Positions 38,461-48,801 of a DNA stretch of 64,000 nucleotides are shown here, piece after piece. The notes beneath the pieces are model-generated. The model did not search any database. It had not been told where the DNA came from and was given only the letters and a program-made list of their open reading frames with translations. This stretch comes from Burkholderiales bacterium. GTDB lineage: Bacteria > Pseudomonadota > Gammaproteobacteria > Burkholderiales > Casimicrobiaceae. The position numbers were made by a program, and so were the translations under genes. The number at the start of each line of letters is the position of its first letter. The stretch's first letter is position 1. The stretch covers positions 22,410 to 86,409 of the forward strand of contig JADYZP010000009.1 in NCBI GenBank assembly GCA_020853025.1, in the 5' to 3' direction.

Positions 38461-38810
38461 GCGAATAACCGCTCGGCCTTCGCCGCGCAGATGATGTCGT
38501 TGTGCGTCACGCCGCCCGCGTCGTGCGTCGAGAAAGCGACGGTGCAGCGGCTGTAGTGAACGGACAGCTCCGGGTGATGGTCCTCCCGGTGCGCGATCCA
38601 CGCCAGTGCGTTCACGAAGGCGATCGTCGCGTGGTAATCGGTGAAGCTGAACTCGCGGGCGATGCGGTTGCCGTCCTGCGTCCATCCCGGCAGCGTTTTC
38701 AGGTGTGCGGCGAGTTCGTCGGTGCCGAGTCGCGGCGCACCCGGCCGACAGCGCATCGACGCCAGCGCCAGCAGGCGGGTACCGAGCACCGGTCGATCGG
38801 CTTCGTTCAT
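38457..38810 (-). CDS. phhB: Pterin-4a-carbinolamine dehydratase
   Basis: A 117-residue protein with the family core PGWTQDGNRIAREFSFTDY, ALAWIAHREDHHPELSVHYSR (with the essential EDHHP) and THDAGGVTHNDIICAAKAE. It recycles 4a-hydroxytetrahydrobiopterin and may also act in molybdopterin-related pterin chemistry. No phenylalanine hydroxylase is nearby. The ATG overlaps the stop of the M48 gene (ATGA). Confidence 0.93.
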   Translation of the reverse strand: MNEADRPVLGTRLLALASMRCRPGAPRLGTDELAAHLKTLPGWTQDGNRIAREFSFTDYHATIAFVNALAWIAHREDHHPELSVHYSRCTVAFSTHDAGGVTHNDIICAAKAERLFA

Positions 38811-40132
38811 CGTGCCTCCACCGCAGCGTTTGGCTCCGCGCGCGCGGCGGCGGACGATTCGGTGCCCGCCAGTGCCTCGATATGCGCGATACGGATCGCC
38901 GCCGGAGGGTGCGAATCGTAGAAAGCGGAATGCCATGGATCGGGGGTGAGTGTGGCCGCGTTGTCCTCGTAGAGCTTGACCAGCGCGAGTACGAGCGACG
39001 CGGCCGACGCCTGCGTGGTCGCGAAGGTATCGGCCTCGAATTCGTGGCGGCGCGAATAGAGTGCCGATAGCGGCTCCAGCAGCAGCGTGAACACCGGCAG
39101 TGCGAGCAGGAAGAGTTCCAGAGCCACGCCCGGTCGCGCCATCGCGACCGGCAGCATGGCTTCCGGAATCCCGAGTCCGCCGTAGAACCACGGTGCACCC
39201 GCCAGGTACGCGAGCAGTGCGAGGATCGCCAGAGATAACGCCGCCGACCAGGCGATGCGCTTGGCCACGTGCCGCAGCTTGTGGTGCCCGAGTTCGTGCG
39301 CCAGCACCGCTTCGACCTCGTCGGGCGCCAGCCGCGCGAGCAGCGTGTCGAAGAACACGATGCGCTTCGCCTTGCCGAACCCGGTGAAGTACGCGTTGCC
39401 GTGTCCCGAGCGTTTCGAACCGTCCATCACGAACAGTCCGGCGCTGCGGAAGCCGCAGCGCGCGAGCAGCGCCTCGACGCGCTCGCGTGCGGCTTCGTCG
39501 CGCATCGGCGTAAATTTGTTGAACAACGGCGCGATCAGCGTTGGATAGACAATGAGGATCAGCAGCTGGAACGCCATCCACGTGATCCACGCCCACAGCC
39601 ACCACTCGCGGCCCGCCACGCGCATCAGCCAGAGGATTAGCACCAATAGCGGCAGGCCCAGCACCAGTGCCACCGCCAGTCCCTTGGCGAGGTCGGCGAG
39701 CCACAATCGCAGCGACATCCGGTTGAAGCCGAAGCGCTCCTCGATACGGAACGTGTGCCACCACGAGAACGGTAGGTTGACCACGCCGTAGACGACACCG
39801 GCGACGCCGAACAGAGCGACGTCGCGCCAAAGCGGGCTCACGGGCAGCGTTTCGGTCCAGGCCACGATCACCGCCAGCCCACCGCCCAGCGTCATCGCCA
39901 GCAGCAGTGCGGCGTCGACCACCGCCTGCAGCATCGACAGCCGTTGCCGAGCGATCGTGTAGTCGGCCGCCTTCTGGTGCGCCGCGACGCCGATGCGTGC
40001 GGCAAAGGGACCGGGCACGGACTCGCGATGCGCGAGGACGTGCGCGATCTGCCGCCGCGCGAGCCAAAGACGCACGAGGAGCGACGCCGACAGCACGAGT
40101 ACGAAGAGGGCAGTGAAGGCGGCGGCGGTCAC
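38807..40132 (-). CDS. M48 family membrane metalloprotease (Ste24-like)
   Basis: A 441-residue polytopic membrane protein. The zinc motif [12 protein letters not shown] follows [20 protein letters not shown], and [15 protein letters not shown] provides the third ligand Glu. The INLPFSWW-like and [15 protein letters not shown] segments are typical of Ste24/CaaX-type bacterial M48 proteases, involved in membrane protein quality control. It begins at GTG 40132, divergent from orn with 67 bp between. Confidence 0.9.
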   Translation of the reverse strand: MTAAAFTALFVLVLSASLLVRLWLARRQIAHVLAHRESVPGPFAARIGVAAHQKAADYTIARQRLSMLQAVVDAALLLAMTLGGGLAVIVAWTETLPVSPLWRDVALFGVAGVVYGVVNLPFSWWHTFRIEERFGFNRMSLRLWLADLAKGLAVALVLGLPLLVLILWLMRVAGREWWLWAWITWMAFQLLILIVYPTLIAPLFNKFTPMRDEAARERVEALLARCGFRSAGLFVMDGSKRSGHGNAYFTGFGKAKRIVFFDTLLARLAPDEVEAVLAHELGHHKLRHVAKRIAWSAALSLAILALLAYLAGAPWFYGGLGIPEAMLPVAMARPGVALELFLLALPVFTLLLEPLSALYSRRHEFEADTFATTQASAASLVLALVKLYEDNAATLTPDPWHSAFYDSHPPAAIRIAHIEALAGTESSAAARAEPNAAVEAR

Positions 40133-40199
40133 GGTCGGGGGGAGGCGGCGTGCGACGGGCGTGCGACAATCCGGGAGATTCAATTCTACGCCACCGCTC

Positions 40200-40745
40200 A
40201 TGCCCCAAGACGCCAACCATCTGATCTGGATCGACATGGAGATGACCGGGCTGGTCCCCGATCGCGACCGCATCATCGAGGTCGCGCTGGTCATTACCGA
40301 TAACAACCTCGCCACCGTTGCCGAAGCGCCGGTGTGGGTCGTCCACCAGGACGACGCGGTGCTCGAGGGCATGGACTCGTGGAACCAGGGCACGCACGGC
40401 AAGAGCGGACTCATCAGTCGTGTCAAGGCATCCACCGACGACGAGGCCGCGGTCGAGGAGCAGGCGCTCGCGTTCCTGCGACAGCACGTTCCGGCCAAGG
40501 CGTCGCCGATGTGCGGCAACTCGATCTGCCAGGACCGCCGCTTTCTCGCGCGCTGGATGCCGCAGCTGGAGGACTGGTTTCACTACCGCAATCTCGACGT
40601 GTCGACGCTGAAGGAGTTGTGCCGGCGCTGGAAGCCGGACCTGATGAAGGGCATCCCCAAGGAAGGCAGGCACGAGGCGCTGGCCGACGTTCACGAATCG
40701 ATCGTCGAAATGAAGTACTACCGCGAGCACCTGCTGCGGCCGTAG
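40200..40745 (+). CDS. orn: Oligoribonuclease
   Basis: A 181-residue DEDDh exonuclease: [56 protein letters not shown] and the [19 protein letters not shown] end with the catalytic His/Asp. It degrades 2-5 nt RNAs and pGpG, finishing c-di-GMP turnover. Followed 14 bp later by a Nudix gene. Confidence 0.97.
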   Translation: MPQDANHLIWIDMEMTGLVPDRDRIIEVALVITDNNLATVAEAPVWVVHQDDAVLEGMDSWNQGTHGKSGLISRVKASTDDEAAVEEQALAFLRQHVPAKASPMCGNSICQDRRFLARWMPQLEDWFHYRNLDVSTLKELCRRWKPDLMKGIPKEGRHEALADVHESIVEMKYYREHLLRP

Positions 40746-40759
40746 CCAAAGTCGACTCG

Positions 40760-41329
40760 ATGAAATTCTGCAGTCACTGCGGAGAAGCCAGGCTCGAATT
40801 GCGCGTGCCCGAAGGCGACACGCATCGGCGGCTGGTCTGCGCAGGCTGCGGCACGATCCACTACCAGAATCCCAAAGTCGTCGTTGGTTGCCTGCCGGAG
40901 TGGAAGGGCCAGGTGCTGCTGTGCAGGCGCGCGATCGAACCGCGCTATGGACTGTGGACGCTGCCCGCCGGCTTTCTCGAAAACGGCGAGACCGTCACCG
41001 CCGGCGCGCTGCGCGAGACCGTGGAGGAAGCACACGCACGCGTCGAGATCATCGATCTGTACACGCTGATCAGTCTGCCGCAGATCGGACAGGTCTACAT
41101 GATGTTCCGCGCGCACCTCAAGGACCTCGACTTCGGTCCGGGCAGCGAGAGCCTCGAAGTCACGCTCTGCGCCGAGGCGGACGTTCCGTGGGAGTCGATC
41201 GCGTTTCGCACCATTGCGCGCACGCTGCGCAACTACTTCCTCGATCGCAGGAGCGGGCATTTTCCGCTGCGCGTGTCGGCGCTCGAACGTCCCCTGCCGC
41301 TGCCACCCGACCTGCGCGGGGCAGGGTAG
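40760..41329 (+). CDS. Nudix hydrolase with N-terminal zinc ribbon
   Basis: A 189-residue protein. The ribbon CSHCGEARLELRVPEGD ... CAGCGTIHYQNPKVVVG is followed by a Nudix box GFLENGETVTAGALRETVEEA. This is the layout of the ADP-ribose/NADH-pyrophosphatase-like Nudix group common in proteobacteria. The last Gly of the box is replaced by Ala-His. Substrate unknown. Confidence 0.9.
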   Translation: MKFCSHCGEARLELRVPEGDTHRRLVCAGCGTIHYQNPKVVVGCLPEWKGQVLLCRRAIEPRYGLWTLPAGFLENGETVTAGALRETVEEAHARVEIIDLYTLISLPQIGQVYMMFRAHLKDLDFGPGSESLEVTLCAEADVPWESIAFRTIARTLRNYFLDRRSGHFPLRVSALERPLPLPPDLRGAG

Positions 41330-41364
41330 CGCTTTTGCGGCGCGACTACCGACCTCTCGCGCAC

Positions 41365-41706
41365 CTACTGCCCGGGCGGTTCGTAGGCCTCCCGCGCGCG
41401 GCATGGTCCCAGCACCGTGAGCACGACAATGGCATGGCGCAGGTCGGCTTCGGAGTGGAAGAATCGGGAACGGGTAACATGGCGCGAGGTCAACGGCGCC
41501 GCCGCGGATGCCGCTGCCTCCTGCTTGCGCATGTCGGCGACTTCCGGCATCTCGTCGTCCGCGGCTGCCACCGCTTGCGTCTGTTGCACAGCACGCGTCA
41601 TGGCCCGCCGCCGCTGCTCGCTGCGCGCGCTGCGTTGCACGAAGAAATTGACGGCGAGAAAGCCGACGATGACGAGAACGAGCAGCAGGAGATCGACAGG
41701 GTTCAT
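41365..41706 (-). CDS. Small single-pass membrane protein downstream of floA
   Basis: A 113-residue protein with an N-terminal membrane helix (about residues 4-23), a basic Arg-rich stretch, an Ala/Glu/Gln-rich linker, and a C-terminal segment RHAIVVLTVLGPCRAREAYEPPGQ. I do not recognise a family. It starts 6 bp after the floA stop and so belongs to the nfeD-floA operon. It could be a partner of the flotillin complex, by position only. Confidence 0.65.
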   Translation of the reverse strand: MNPVDLLLLVLVIVGFLAVNFFVQRSARSEQRRRAMTRAVQQTQAVAAADDEMPEVADMRKQEAAASAAAPLTSRHVTRSRFFHSEADLRHAIVVLTVLGPCRAREAYEPPGQ

Positions 41707-41712
41707 CGCACG

Positions 41713-42693
41713 TCAGATCGTCGGCCCGCCCGTGGGCGCGTTGTCGGTGCCGGCGATCGTGCCGCGCATGTCGGTATCGGCCTGCAGGTTCTTCATCCGG
41801 TAGTAGTCCATGATGCCCATGTTGCCATTGCGGAACGCTTCGGCCATCGCGCGCGGCACCTCGGCCTCGGCTTCGACGACGCGGGCACGCATCTCCTGCT
41901 CCAGCGCGACCGCCATCGCACGTCGCTCCTCGGCCTTGGCCTGCGCGATCTGCTTGTCGGCGTTGGCCTGGTCGATCTGCAACTTGGCGCCGATGTTGGT
42001 GCCGACGTCGACGTCGGCGATGTCGATCGACAGGATCTCGTAGGCGGTTCCCGCATCCAGACCCTTGCTCAGGATGTGCTTTGAAATATGGTCCGGATTC
42101 TCCAGTACGCTCTTGTGGTTGGCCGCCGAGCCGATGGTGCTGACCATGCCTTCGCCGACGCGCGCAATGATGGTCTCCTCGCCCGCGCCGCCAACCAGGC
42201 GGTCGATGTTGGTGCGCACCGTGACGCGGGAGACGACGATCAACTGGATACCGTCCTTGGCGACGGCGGCGATCCGCGGCGTCTCGATGACCTTGGGCAG
42301 CACCGACATCTGCACCGCTTCGAGCACGTCGCGGCCCGCAAGGTCGATGGCCGCCGCGCGTTTGAAGGGCAGCGGAATGTTGGCCTTGTCGGCCGAGATC
42401 ATCGCGTTGACGACGCGCACGACGTTGCCGCCGGCCAGAAAGTGCGCTTCCAGGTCGTTGATCGGGATGTCGAGTCCGGCCTTCACCGAGCTGATGCGCG
42501 CGTTGACGATGGTACCGGGGGGAACGCGTCGCAGGCGCATCGCGATCAGCGTGATGAGTCCGACGTAGGCGCCGGACGCCCACGCGGCGATCCACAGCGG
42601 GACCGGCACCAGGTAGAGCACCAGCACCAGGACCGCTATCACCAGGATCAGCAGCCCGAGTCCGCCCGTGAACGCTGCAGCGAAGTTGTTCAT
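41713..42693 (-). CDS. floA: Flotillin-like protein FloA (UPF0365)
   Basis: A 326-residue protein. Two hydrophobic stretches (about 10-50) are followed by the SPFH-like domain with [48 protein letters not shown] and a Gln/Lys/Ala-rich coiled coil ([20 protein letters not shown]). FloA scaffolds membrane microdomains. Its ATG overlaps the nfeD stop, the conserved nfeD-floA arrangement. Confidence 0.93.
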   Translation of the reverse strand: MNNFAAAFTGGLGLLILVIAVLVLVLYLVPVPLWIAAWASGAYVGLITLIAMRLRRVPPGTIVNARISSVKAGLDIPINDLEAHFLAGGNVVRVVNAMISADKANIPLPFKRAAAIDLAGRDVLEAVQMSVLPKVIETPRIAAVAKDGIQLIVVSRVTVRTNIDRLVGGAGEETIIARVGEGMVSTIGSAANHKSVLENPDHISKHILSKGLDAGTAYEILSIDIADVDVGTNIGAKLQIDQANADKQIAQAKAEERRAMAVALEQEMRARVVEAEAEVPRAMAEAFRNGNMGIMDYYRMKNLQADTDMRGTIAGTDNAPTGGPTI

Positions 42694-44078
42694 GTCGTCA
42701 CTTCCTCCCGCCGGACTTCGCCGGCACGCCGAACCACAATCCGGTTGCCGTCGACGCGAATCACCTCGATCGGCGCTCCGGCTTCGACGAGTTCTCCGTC
42801 TGATACCACATCCACGCGCTGGCCGTCGATGTCGGCAATGCCGGCCGGGCGCAGCGGCGACCAGGCACGGCCGCGCCGCCCCAGCCATTGCAAATCGGAT
42901 GCGGGTGTGGACGCATAGCCGCGCGCGGCATCGAGGCCGGTGCGCAGGATCAGCCGTCGTCCGAAGGGCAGCTGCGGCAAAAAGCGCAGCAGGACAAGGC
43001 TGCCGACGAGTGCGAGCAGCACGGCGAAGACAACGCGCATCGCCGCCTCCATGATAACCTGCGCCGTCGCGCCGGAGCCGACCATGCCCAGCGCGAGCGC
43101 TCCGAGGATGGCGAGAATGCCGAGAACTCCGGTGATGCCGAAACCGGGGATCACCAACAGTTCCAGCGCGAGCAGCGCGATACCGACGACGACCAGCAGC
43201 AGTTCCTCCCAGCCGACGAGTTGCACCAGCCAGTGGCCCCAGAGGAACAGCGCCAGGCTGGCGATACCCAGCGCGCCGGGAACGCCGAATCCCGGTGTGC
43301 GCAGTTCGATGACGATGCCCAGCAGCGCGACGGTGATTAATAGCGAACTGACCATCGGATGCGTGAGAAAGCGCACGAAATGTTCGGCCCAGTTGTGGGC
43401 GGGGCGGCGGATTTCTGCGCCCTCGATGCCCAGTTGCTCCAGCACTTCGTCCAGCGTGTTGGCGCGAAAGTCGGCGACCTTGAGCTTCAACGCCTCGTTG
43501 GTGGTCAGCGTCAGCAGCTTGCCCTTGTCGATGACCCCCGGAACCTTTACGTCCGCGTCGACCATCGCCTCGGCGAGCAGCGGCGGACGCTTGCGCGCCT
43601 CGGCGGTCGCACGGAATTCCTTGCGCACGTAGGACACGGTCTTTTCGCCGACCGGCTGCGCCGCAGCACCGGGCGCACCCGCCAACACCGGCGCCGCGGC
43701 GCCGATGGTGCCGCCGTCGGCCATCGCGATCTTCTCGGCGGCCAGCGCGATCAGCGCGCCGGCGGAAATGGCACGCTTGTCGACGAAGGCAACCGTGCGC
43801 ACGCGACTGTTGAGCAGCGCGTCACGGATCTGCACGGCGCCGTCGACGCGCCCGCCCAGAGTATTGATATCGAGCACCACCGCGGCGGCGTTCGCGGCGG
43901 TCGCTTCATCGAGCACCCGCTGCACGAACGGCGCCAGTCCCAGATCGATGATGCCGTCGATCGGCACCACGTAGACGATGCGCGGCGCGGACTGCTGCGC
44001 ATGGAGCGCGGCCCAGGTGCACAGGAGTCCCGATCCGAGCAAAATTGCGCAGACGCGTATCCAGCGGGCCATCCTCAT
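42690..44078 (-). CDS. NfeD family membrane-bound serine protease
   Basis: A 462-residue protein. Signal peptide, then a ClpP-like protease domain ([34 protein letters not shown], catalytic Ser/Lys region [19 protein letters not shown]), a membrane domain with four or five helices ([20 protein letters not shown] onward), and a C-terminal OB-fold NfeD domain ([22 protein letters not shown]). Long NfeD proteins cleave stomatin/flotillin-family partners, here FloA encoded immediately downstream. Confidence 0.92.
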   Translation of the reverse strand: MRMARWIRVCAILLGSGLLCTWAALHAQQSAPRIVYVVPIDGIIDLGLAPFVQRVLDEATAANAAAVVLDINTLGGRVDGAVQIRDALLNSRVRTVAFVDKRAISAGALIALAAEKIAMADGGTIGAAAPVLAGAPGAAAQPVGEKTVSYVRKEFRATAEARKRPPLLAEAMVDADVKVPGVIDKGKLLTLTTNEALKLKVADFRANTLDEVLEQLGIEGAEIRRPAHNWAEHFVRFLTHPMVSSLLITVALLGIVIELRTPGFGVPGALGIASLALFLWGHWLVQLVGWEELLLVVVGIALLALELLVIPGFGITGVLGILAILGALALGMVGSGATAQVIMEAAMRVVFAVLLALVGSLVLLRFLPQLPFGRRLILRTGLDAARGYASTPASDLQWLGRRGRAWSPLRPAGIADIDGQRVDVVSDGELVEAGAPIEVIRVDGNRIVVRRAGEVRREEVTT

Positions 44079-44196
44079 TGCGCAAGTGTACAAGCAGTCA
44101 ACCGAGGATGGCGGGCTTTCTTCGCTGAGGATGGTCCCGTGTAAACTGCGGCCAGGGCGCATTTCCGTCGCCCACGGCACCCGGAGGATATCGTCC

Positions 44197-45150
44197 ATGA
44201 ATCGTACAATTCGAGATACGCTTGTCGCACTGGCGCTGTGCGCGGCAGCGACCCTGCCGGCCGGCGCCCAGCAGTTCATCAATATCCTGACCGGCGGTAC
44301 CAGCGGCATCTACTATCCGCTGGGCGTCGGGCTGTCACAGATCTACGCCAAGACCATTCCCGAGGCCAAGGCGACCGTACAGTCGACCAAGGCGTCGGTC
44401 GAGAACCTGAACCTTCTGCAGGCGGGCCGCGGCGAGATCGGGTTCACGTTGGCCGACGCGTTGTCCGACGCGTGGAAGGGCAACGAGGAGGTCGGCTTCA
44501 AGACGCCGTTGAAGAAGCTGCGCGGCGTGGCTGGCATCTACTCCAACTACATCCAGATCGTCGCCAATGCCGAGTCCGGCATCCGAACGCTCGCGGACCT
44601 GAAAGGCAAGCGCATTTCGGTCGGCGCGCCGAAGTCCGGCACCGAGCTCAACGCGCGGGCGGTGCTGAAGGCGGCCGGGATCGACTACAAGGACTTTGCC
44701 AAGGTCGAGTTCCTGCCTTTTGGCGAGTCGGTGGAACTCATCAAGAACCGGCAGCTCGACGTCACGCTGCAGTCCGCAGGTCTCGGCGTCGCGTCGATTC
44801 GCGATCTCGCGACCGCGGTGAAGATCGTCGTCGTGCCCGTACCGGCAGACGTGGTGGCCAAGGTCGGAGATCCCGCGTATCAGTCGGGCATTATTCCGGC
44901 GGGAACCTACGAAGGACAGGCGCAGGATGTGGCGACCGCGGTCATCCCCAATTTCCTGGTGTCGCATGAAGACGTCCCCGCCGATCGGGTTTACAAGATG
45001 ACCAAGGGCATGTACGAGAACCTCGACATGCTCATTGCCGCGCACGCCGCCGCCAAGAACATCAAGCTCGAAAATGCGCTGAAGGGCATGCCCGTCACGC
45101 TGCACCCGGGTGCAGCGCGCTACTACAAGGAAAAGGGCCTGATCAAGTAA
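44197..45150 (+). CDS. TAXI-family TRAP transporter substrate-binding protein
   Basis: A 317-residue periplasmic protein with signal peptide (cleavage near GAQ). It contains FINILTGGTSGIYYPLGVGL, the TAXI signature, and ADLKGKRISVGAPKSGTELNA. TAXI binding proteins commonly take dicarboxylates or glutamate-like acids, but the ligand is not predictable. Followed after 82 bp by the fused permease. Confidence 0.94.
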   Translation: MNRTIRDTLVALALCAAATLPAGAQQFINILTGGTSGIYYPLGVGLSQIYAKTIPEAKATVQSTKASVENLNLLQAGRGEIGFTLADALSDAWKGNEEVGFKTPLKKLRGVAGIYSNYIQIVANAESGIRTLADLKGKRISVGAPKSGTELNARAVLKAAGIDYKDFAKVEFLPFGESVELIKNRQLDVTLQSAGLGVASIRDLATAVKIVVVPVPADVVAKVGDPAYQSGIIPAGTYEGQAQDVATAVIPNFLVSHEDVPADRVYKMTKGMYENLDMLIAAHAAAKNIKLENALKGMPVTLHPGAARYYKEKGLIK

Positions 45151-45232
45151 TCATTCCGGGTTGACACGGCGGGGCTGCGGCCGGCCCCGCCGTTGGCAGC
45201 GGATTCGCGGGCCGTTTTCCTGGGCGCCTCAC

Positions 45233-47290
45233 TTGTCCAAAGACATCTCGCCCGCCGACGTCGATCCGGTGCTGTTCGCACCGGAACGCTCGGCGCGCAC
45301 CACGCACGCGATCTTCGCCATCGCCGTCGCGTTCTCGACCTACCAGGTCTACACGGCGGCGTTCGCGCCGCTGGCCAGCGTCGTGATGCGCGCGCTGCAC
45401 GTGAGCTTCCTGCTGCTGCTCACCTTCGCGATGTTTCCGACCTTTGGCCGCGGCGGCGGGCGCTTCGCGTGGTTCGGCTGGGTGCTGGGTGCCGTCGGCG
45501 TGGCCACCGGCCTCTACCAGTGGCTCTTCGAGGCGGACCTGGTGCTGCGTTCGGGCGACCTGACGACCGCCGACATGGTCGTTGGCGTCGTGCTGATCGT
45601 GCTCGTCTTCGAGGCGGCACGCCGGATCATGGGCGTCGCACTGCCGATGATCTGCGCACTTTTTCTCGCCTATGCGTTGTTCGGACAATATCTGCCGGGC
45701 GCGCTGATGCACCGCGGCTTCGGCTTCGACCAGGTCGTCAACCAGATGTCCTTCGGCACCGAGGGGATCTACGGCATCCCCGTCTATGTTTCGTCGACGT
45801 ACATCTTCCTGTTCATCCTGTTCGGAACCTTCCTCGAACAGGCGGGGATGATCCGGCTGTTCACCGATTTTGCGATGGGCACCGTCGGCCACACGCGTGG
45901 CGGTCCGGGCAAAGTGGCGGTCGTTGCTTCGGGACTGATGGGCACGATCAACGGCTCGGGTGTGGCCAACGTCGTGACCACCGGCCAGTTCACGATTCCG
46001 CTGATGAAGCGCTTCGGCTATCGCGCTGAGTTTGCCGGAGGTGTCGAGGCCACGTCGAGCATGGGCGGCCAGATTATGCCGCCGGTGATGGGCGCCGTCG
46101 CCTTCATCATGGCCGAGACCATCGGTGTGCCCTACGTGGACATCGTCAAGGCGGCGACGATTCCGGCGTTTTTGTACTTCGCGACCGCGTTCTGGATGGT
46201 GCACCTGGAAGCCGGACGGCTCTCGCTGCTGGGCATTCCGAAGGCCGAATGCCCGGACGCGTGGGCGGCGGTGAAGACCAACTGGCACCTGATCCTGCCG
46301 CTGGCGGCGCTGGTCTTTCTCCTCTTCTCAGGCTATACGCCGCTGTTCTCGGGCACCGTGGGACTCGCGCTGACGGTGATCCTGATCTTCGGCGTGGCGG
46401 TCGCGCTCAATCTCAAGGGGACCGCGCTGCGCGTCGTGTTCTGGATCGCGCTGGGGCTGTTGTCGTCGGCGTTCTTCCGCTACGGCATCGGTGCGGTGTT
46501 CGCAGTCGTCGGCCTGCTGATCGTGATCCTGCTTTTCGTGCACGGCGGCCGTGGCGTCCTCGAATTGGCGGTGAAGGGCCTGGCCGAAGGTGCGAAGAAC
46601 GCATTGTCGGTGGGGGTGGCGTGCGCGCTGGTCGGCGTGATCATCGGCGTGATGACGCTGACCGGCGCGGCGACCAGCTTTGCCGGCTACATCATCCAGC
46701 TCGGCCAGCACAGCCTCTTCCTGTCGCTGCTGCTGACGATGCTCACCTGCCTGGTGCTGGGCATGGGCATCCCGACGATTCCCAACTACATCATCACCAG
46801 CTCGCTGGCCGCACCGGCGCTGCTCACGCTCGGCGTGCCGCTGATCGTTTCCCACATGTTCGTGTTCTATTTCGGCATCATGGCCGACCTGACTCCGCCT
46901 GTCGCGCTGGCAGCGTTCGCCGCGTCGCCGATCGCGAAGGCGTCGGGACTGCGCATCGGCATGCAGGCGATGCGCATCGCGATCGCCGGCTTCGTCGTGC
47001 CGTTCATGGCGGTCTACGCGCCCGCACTGATGCTGCAGTCCGGCGGTACGCTCGACGCGGCCTACGTCGTGTTCAAGGCGCTCGTCGCAATCGGGCTGTG
47101 GGGCGCGGCGAGCATCGGCTACCTGTGGTCGCCGTTGTCGTGGATCGAACGCGTGGTGGCGGCGGCCGCGGCCTTTTCGCTGGTCGTCGCGTTGCCGATC
47201 ACCGACGAGGTCGGCTTCGGCCTCGCCGTGCTCATGCTCGCGTACCACCGCTGGCGCAACCGGCGGATGGCCAAGGCGAAGACTGCATGA
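45233..47290 (+). CDS. TRAP transporter fused permease (DctQM-type, TAXI system)
   Basis: A 685-residue membrane protein with about 16-18 helices. The N-terminal part is the small-subunit equivalent, and the large part contains the TRAP core motifs GLMGTINGSGVANVVTTGQF, EATSSMGGQIMPPVMGAVAF and MGIPTIPNYIITSSLAAPAL. The likely start is TTG 45233, where LSKDISPADVDPV begins; other frames give no credible N-terminus. It transports the substrate bound by the TAXI protein using a sodium or proton gradient. Confidence 0.93.
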   Translation: MSKDISPADVDPVLFAPERSARTTHAIFAIAVAFSTYQVYTAAFAPLASVVMRALHVSFLLLLTFAMFPTFGRGGGRFAWFGWVLGAVGVATGLYQWLFEADLVLRSGDLTTADMVVGVVLIVLVFEAARRIMGVALPMICALFLAYALFGQYLPGALMHRGFGFDQVVNQMSFGTEGIYGIPVYVSSTYIFLFILFGTFLEQAGMIRLFTDFAMGTVGHTRGGPGKVAVVASGLMGTINGSGVANVVTTGQFTIPLMKRFGYRAEFAGGVEATSSMGGQIMPPVMGAVAFIMAETIGVPYVDIVKAATIPAFLYFATAFWMVHLEAGRLSLLGIPKAECPDAWAAVKTNWHLILPLAALVFLLFSGYTPLFSGTVGLALTVILIFGVAVALNLKGTALRVVFWIALGLLSSAFFRYGIGAVFAVVGLLIVILLFVHGGRGVLELAVKGLAEGAKNALSVGVACALVGVIIGVMTLTGAATSFAGYIIQLGQHSLFLSLLLTMLTCLVLGMGIPTIPNYIITSSLAAPALLTLGVPLIVSHMFVFYFGIMADLTPPVALAAFAASPIAKASGLRIGMQAMRIAIAGFVVPFMAVYAPALMLQSGGTLDAAYVVFKALVAIGLWGAASIGYLWSPLSWIERVVAAAAAFSLVVALPITDEVGFGLAVLMLAYHRWRNRRMAKAKTA

Positions 47291-47697
47291 TCGGCATCTG
47301 TCTGGCGGTGGCGGCCGTCGTGCGCGCCACGCTGCCGGTTTCAGAATTCACGCTCGCGTGGATGCATTCGGTCGAGAAAATCAGGTGGGAGGAAGATTAC
47401 CGTGTCGACGGTGCCACGCTGGTGCCGGTGGCCGCACGCGTGCGCGGTTCCGGCGCCGGCATGGAACCGCCGGCGTCCGCGCGGCTGGTCGACGGCGTCT
47501 GGCATTACGTGCCGGCACTCCCGCCGCTGCATGAACTGCGTGTCACGCTGTCTCCTTACACGTCCGATTACGAGCTTTGCAGTTCCGGCCGCTGTACGAA
47601 GTTGCGCACGATCGTTGCCCTTCACCAGCCGATCGGCGTGGTCGAGATCACTGCTTGCCCGGTTGTGGGCCCGGATTCCACCGACCGTCCTTCGTAG
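47287..47697 (+). CDS. DUF1850 domain protein of the TRAP locus
   Basis: A 136-residue protein with N-terminal hydrophobic stretch, the motif FTLAWMHSVEKIRWEEDYRV and GAGMEPPASARLVDGVWHY, which identify DUF1850. This domain regularly follows TAXI-TRAP permeases. Its ATG overlaps the permease stop (ATGA). It is probably an accessory periplasmic factor. Confidence 0.88.
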   Translation: MIGICLAVAAVVRATLPVSEFTLAWMHSVEKIRWEEDYRVDGATLVPVAARVRGSGAGMEPPASARLVDGVWHYVPALPPLHELRVTLSPYTSDYELCSSGRCTKLRTIVALHQPIGVVEITACPVVGPDSTDRPS

Positions 47698-47698
47698 G

Positions 47699-48400
47699 TC
47701 AGAAGCAACCGCTCTTGCCACTCGCGCCGCCGAGGCGTGGGAAGACGCTGCCCATCGTTCCCTTGCAGGCAACCGCCGCGATACCCTTGTGCTTGGCGCG
47801 GCGCGGGTCGGCCGAATCAGCGCGAGCGGCTGCACGGTCGGCTCGAGGCGCCTCGGACTTCGTCGGCGCGACGGCGGCCGGCGACGCCGAAGCTGGAGGT
47901 GCCACAGCGGCGGGAGCAGTCGCATCCCGTTGCACGGGCGCGCGCGCAATCGCGCTTGCGGCAGGCGCGACTTCACCCATTTGCGCCAGGCGCATTGCCA
48001 GCGCAACCGCGTGGCCGTTGCTGCATCCGGCGCGCCAGACGGCGTCGATCGGTTCGCCCGCTTCGATAGGTTGAAATGGGCCGGGGGCGCCCATTTCTCG
48101 ATACGCGCGCGCGTCGCAACGAACGATCGAGACATACGGACGTTCCTGGCCGACGTCGACGGCGCGCGCGTACATCCGGGCCACGAACAGCGTGCCGCCA
48201 GGACCGAACTCGACATGCTCGGGGTTCCAGTACCAGTACACGACTCGGCCTTCCGACACCAATCGGCTGCCGACGTATCGATAGCCGGGTGGCACCGCAG
48301 CCTGCGCCACGGCGAGCACCCCGACGGCGAGCACCCCGACGGCGGTCAGCACGCACCATCGCAGGCATGCGAGTGCACGATTTCGCATGGCTGCGAGCAT
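47699..48400 (-). CDS. Uncharacterised secreted protein with Ala/Pro-rich tail
   Basis: A 233-residue protein with a signal peptide (CVLTAVGVLAVGVLAVAQAA) and a globular part containing GYRYVGSRLVSEGRVVYWYWNPEHVEFG and AYREMGAPGPFQPIEAGEPIDAVWRAGCSNG. The second half is Ala/Pro-rich and ends KSGCF. I do not recognise the family. ATG 48400 has an SD-like GGAG; ATG 48388 is an alternative. It is convergent with the DUF1850 gene, with only 1 bp between. Confidence 0.6.
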   Translation of the reverse strand: MLAAMRNRALACLRWCVLTAVGVLAVGVLAVAQAAVPPGYRYVGSRLVSEGRVVYWYWNPEHVEFGPGGTLFVARMYARAVDVGQERPYVSIVRCDARAYREMGAPGPFQPIEAGEPIDAVWRAGCSNGHAVALAMRLAQMGEVAPAASAIARAPVQRDATAPAAVAPPASASPAAVAPTKSEAPRADRAAARADSADPRRAKHKGIAAVACKGTMGSVFPRLGGASGKSGCF

Positions 48401-48489
48401 ACCCGGTCGACTCCGGGTGCGGCGGCAGACTCGCGATGCGCAGCAGGCGCCTGACGGCAGCCTCGATCTGCGCCTCCGGTACTTCGTAT

Positions 48490-48741
48490 CTGAGAGAACG
48501 TAGGCGCGCCGGCGACCATCGAATCGGTGATCCCGGTCAGCGCCTGTATGGCCGGTGGAATCGGCATTTCCGGGTCGACCAGCGTGGTCCACTCGCGGAC
48601 CTGCGGCGATCGGTCCGCGGCGTCGGCGTCGACGCGCACGATGCCGATTTCGGTGATGCGGTCGCGAGGCGCGCTCATTCCTGTCGTCTCGAGGTCGACG
48701 AAGGCGAGCGAGGGAGCGAAGAGCCGCATGGTTTCGGGCAA
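48490..48741 (-). pseudogene. Truncated DnaQ-like 3'-5' exonuclease
   Basis: The frame from 48741 begins with an exonuclease domain: LAFVDLETTGMSAPRDRITEIGIVRV (ExoI motif with Asp and Glu) and PPAIQALTGITDSMVAGAPTF. After about 75 residues the homology stops abruptly. ExoII (HNAxFD) and ExoIII are missing and the frame runs into unrelated sequence overlapping the next gene. The family is normally 180 residues or more, so this is a decayed gene. Its 5' end lies back-to-back with lexA. Confidence 0.7.
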
Positions 48742-48765
48742 ATTCGTGGACAGCGCGCAAGGGAC

Positions 48766-48795
48766 TTGACGGGACGAACGTTCGTTCGTTATTCT
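48766..48795 (+). promoter_or_regulatory. lexA promoter with embedded palindromic operator
   Basis: TTGACG (48766-48771) and TATTCT (48790-48795) are 18 bp apart. The spacer holds CGAACGTTCG, a perfect palindrome, followed by another GTTCG. This has the GAAC/GTTC half-sites of a LexA operator, so the gene is probably autorepressed. The predicted transcription start falls on or next to the ATG at 48802, and no Shine-Dalgarno is present, which implies a leaderless mRNA. Confidence 0.65.
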
Positions 48796-48801
48796 ACGCC
48801 G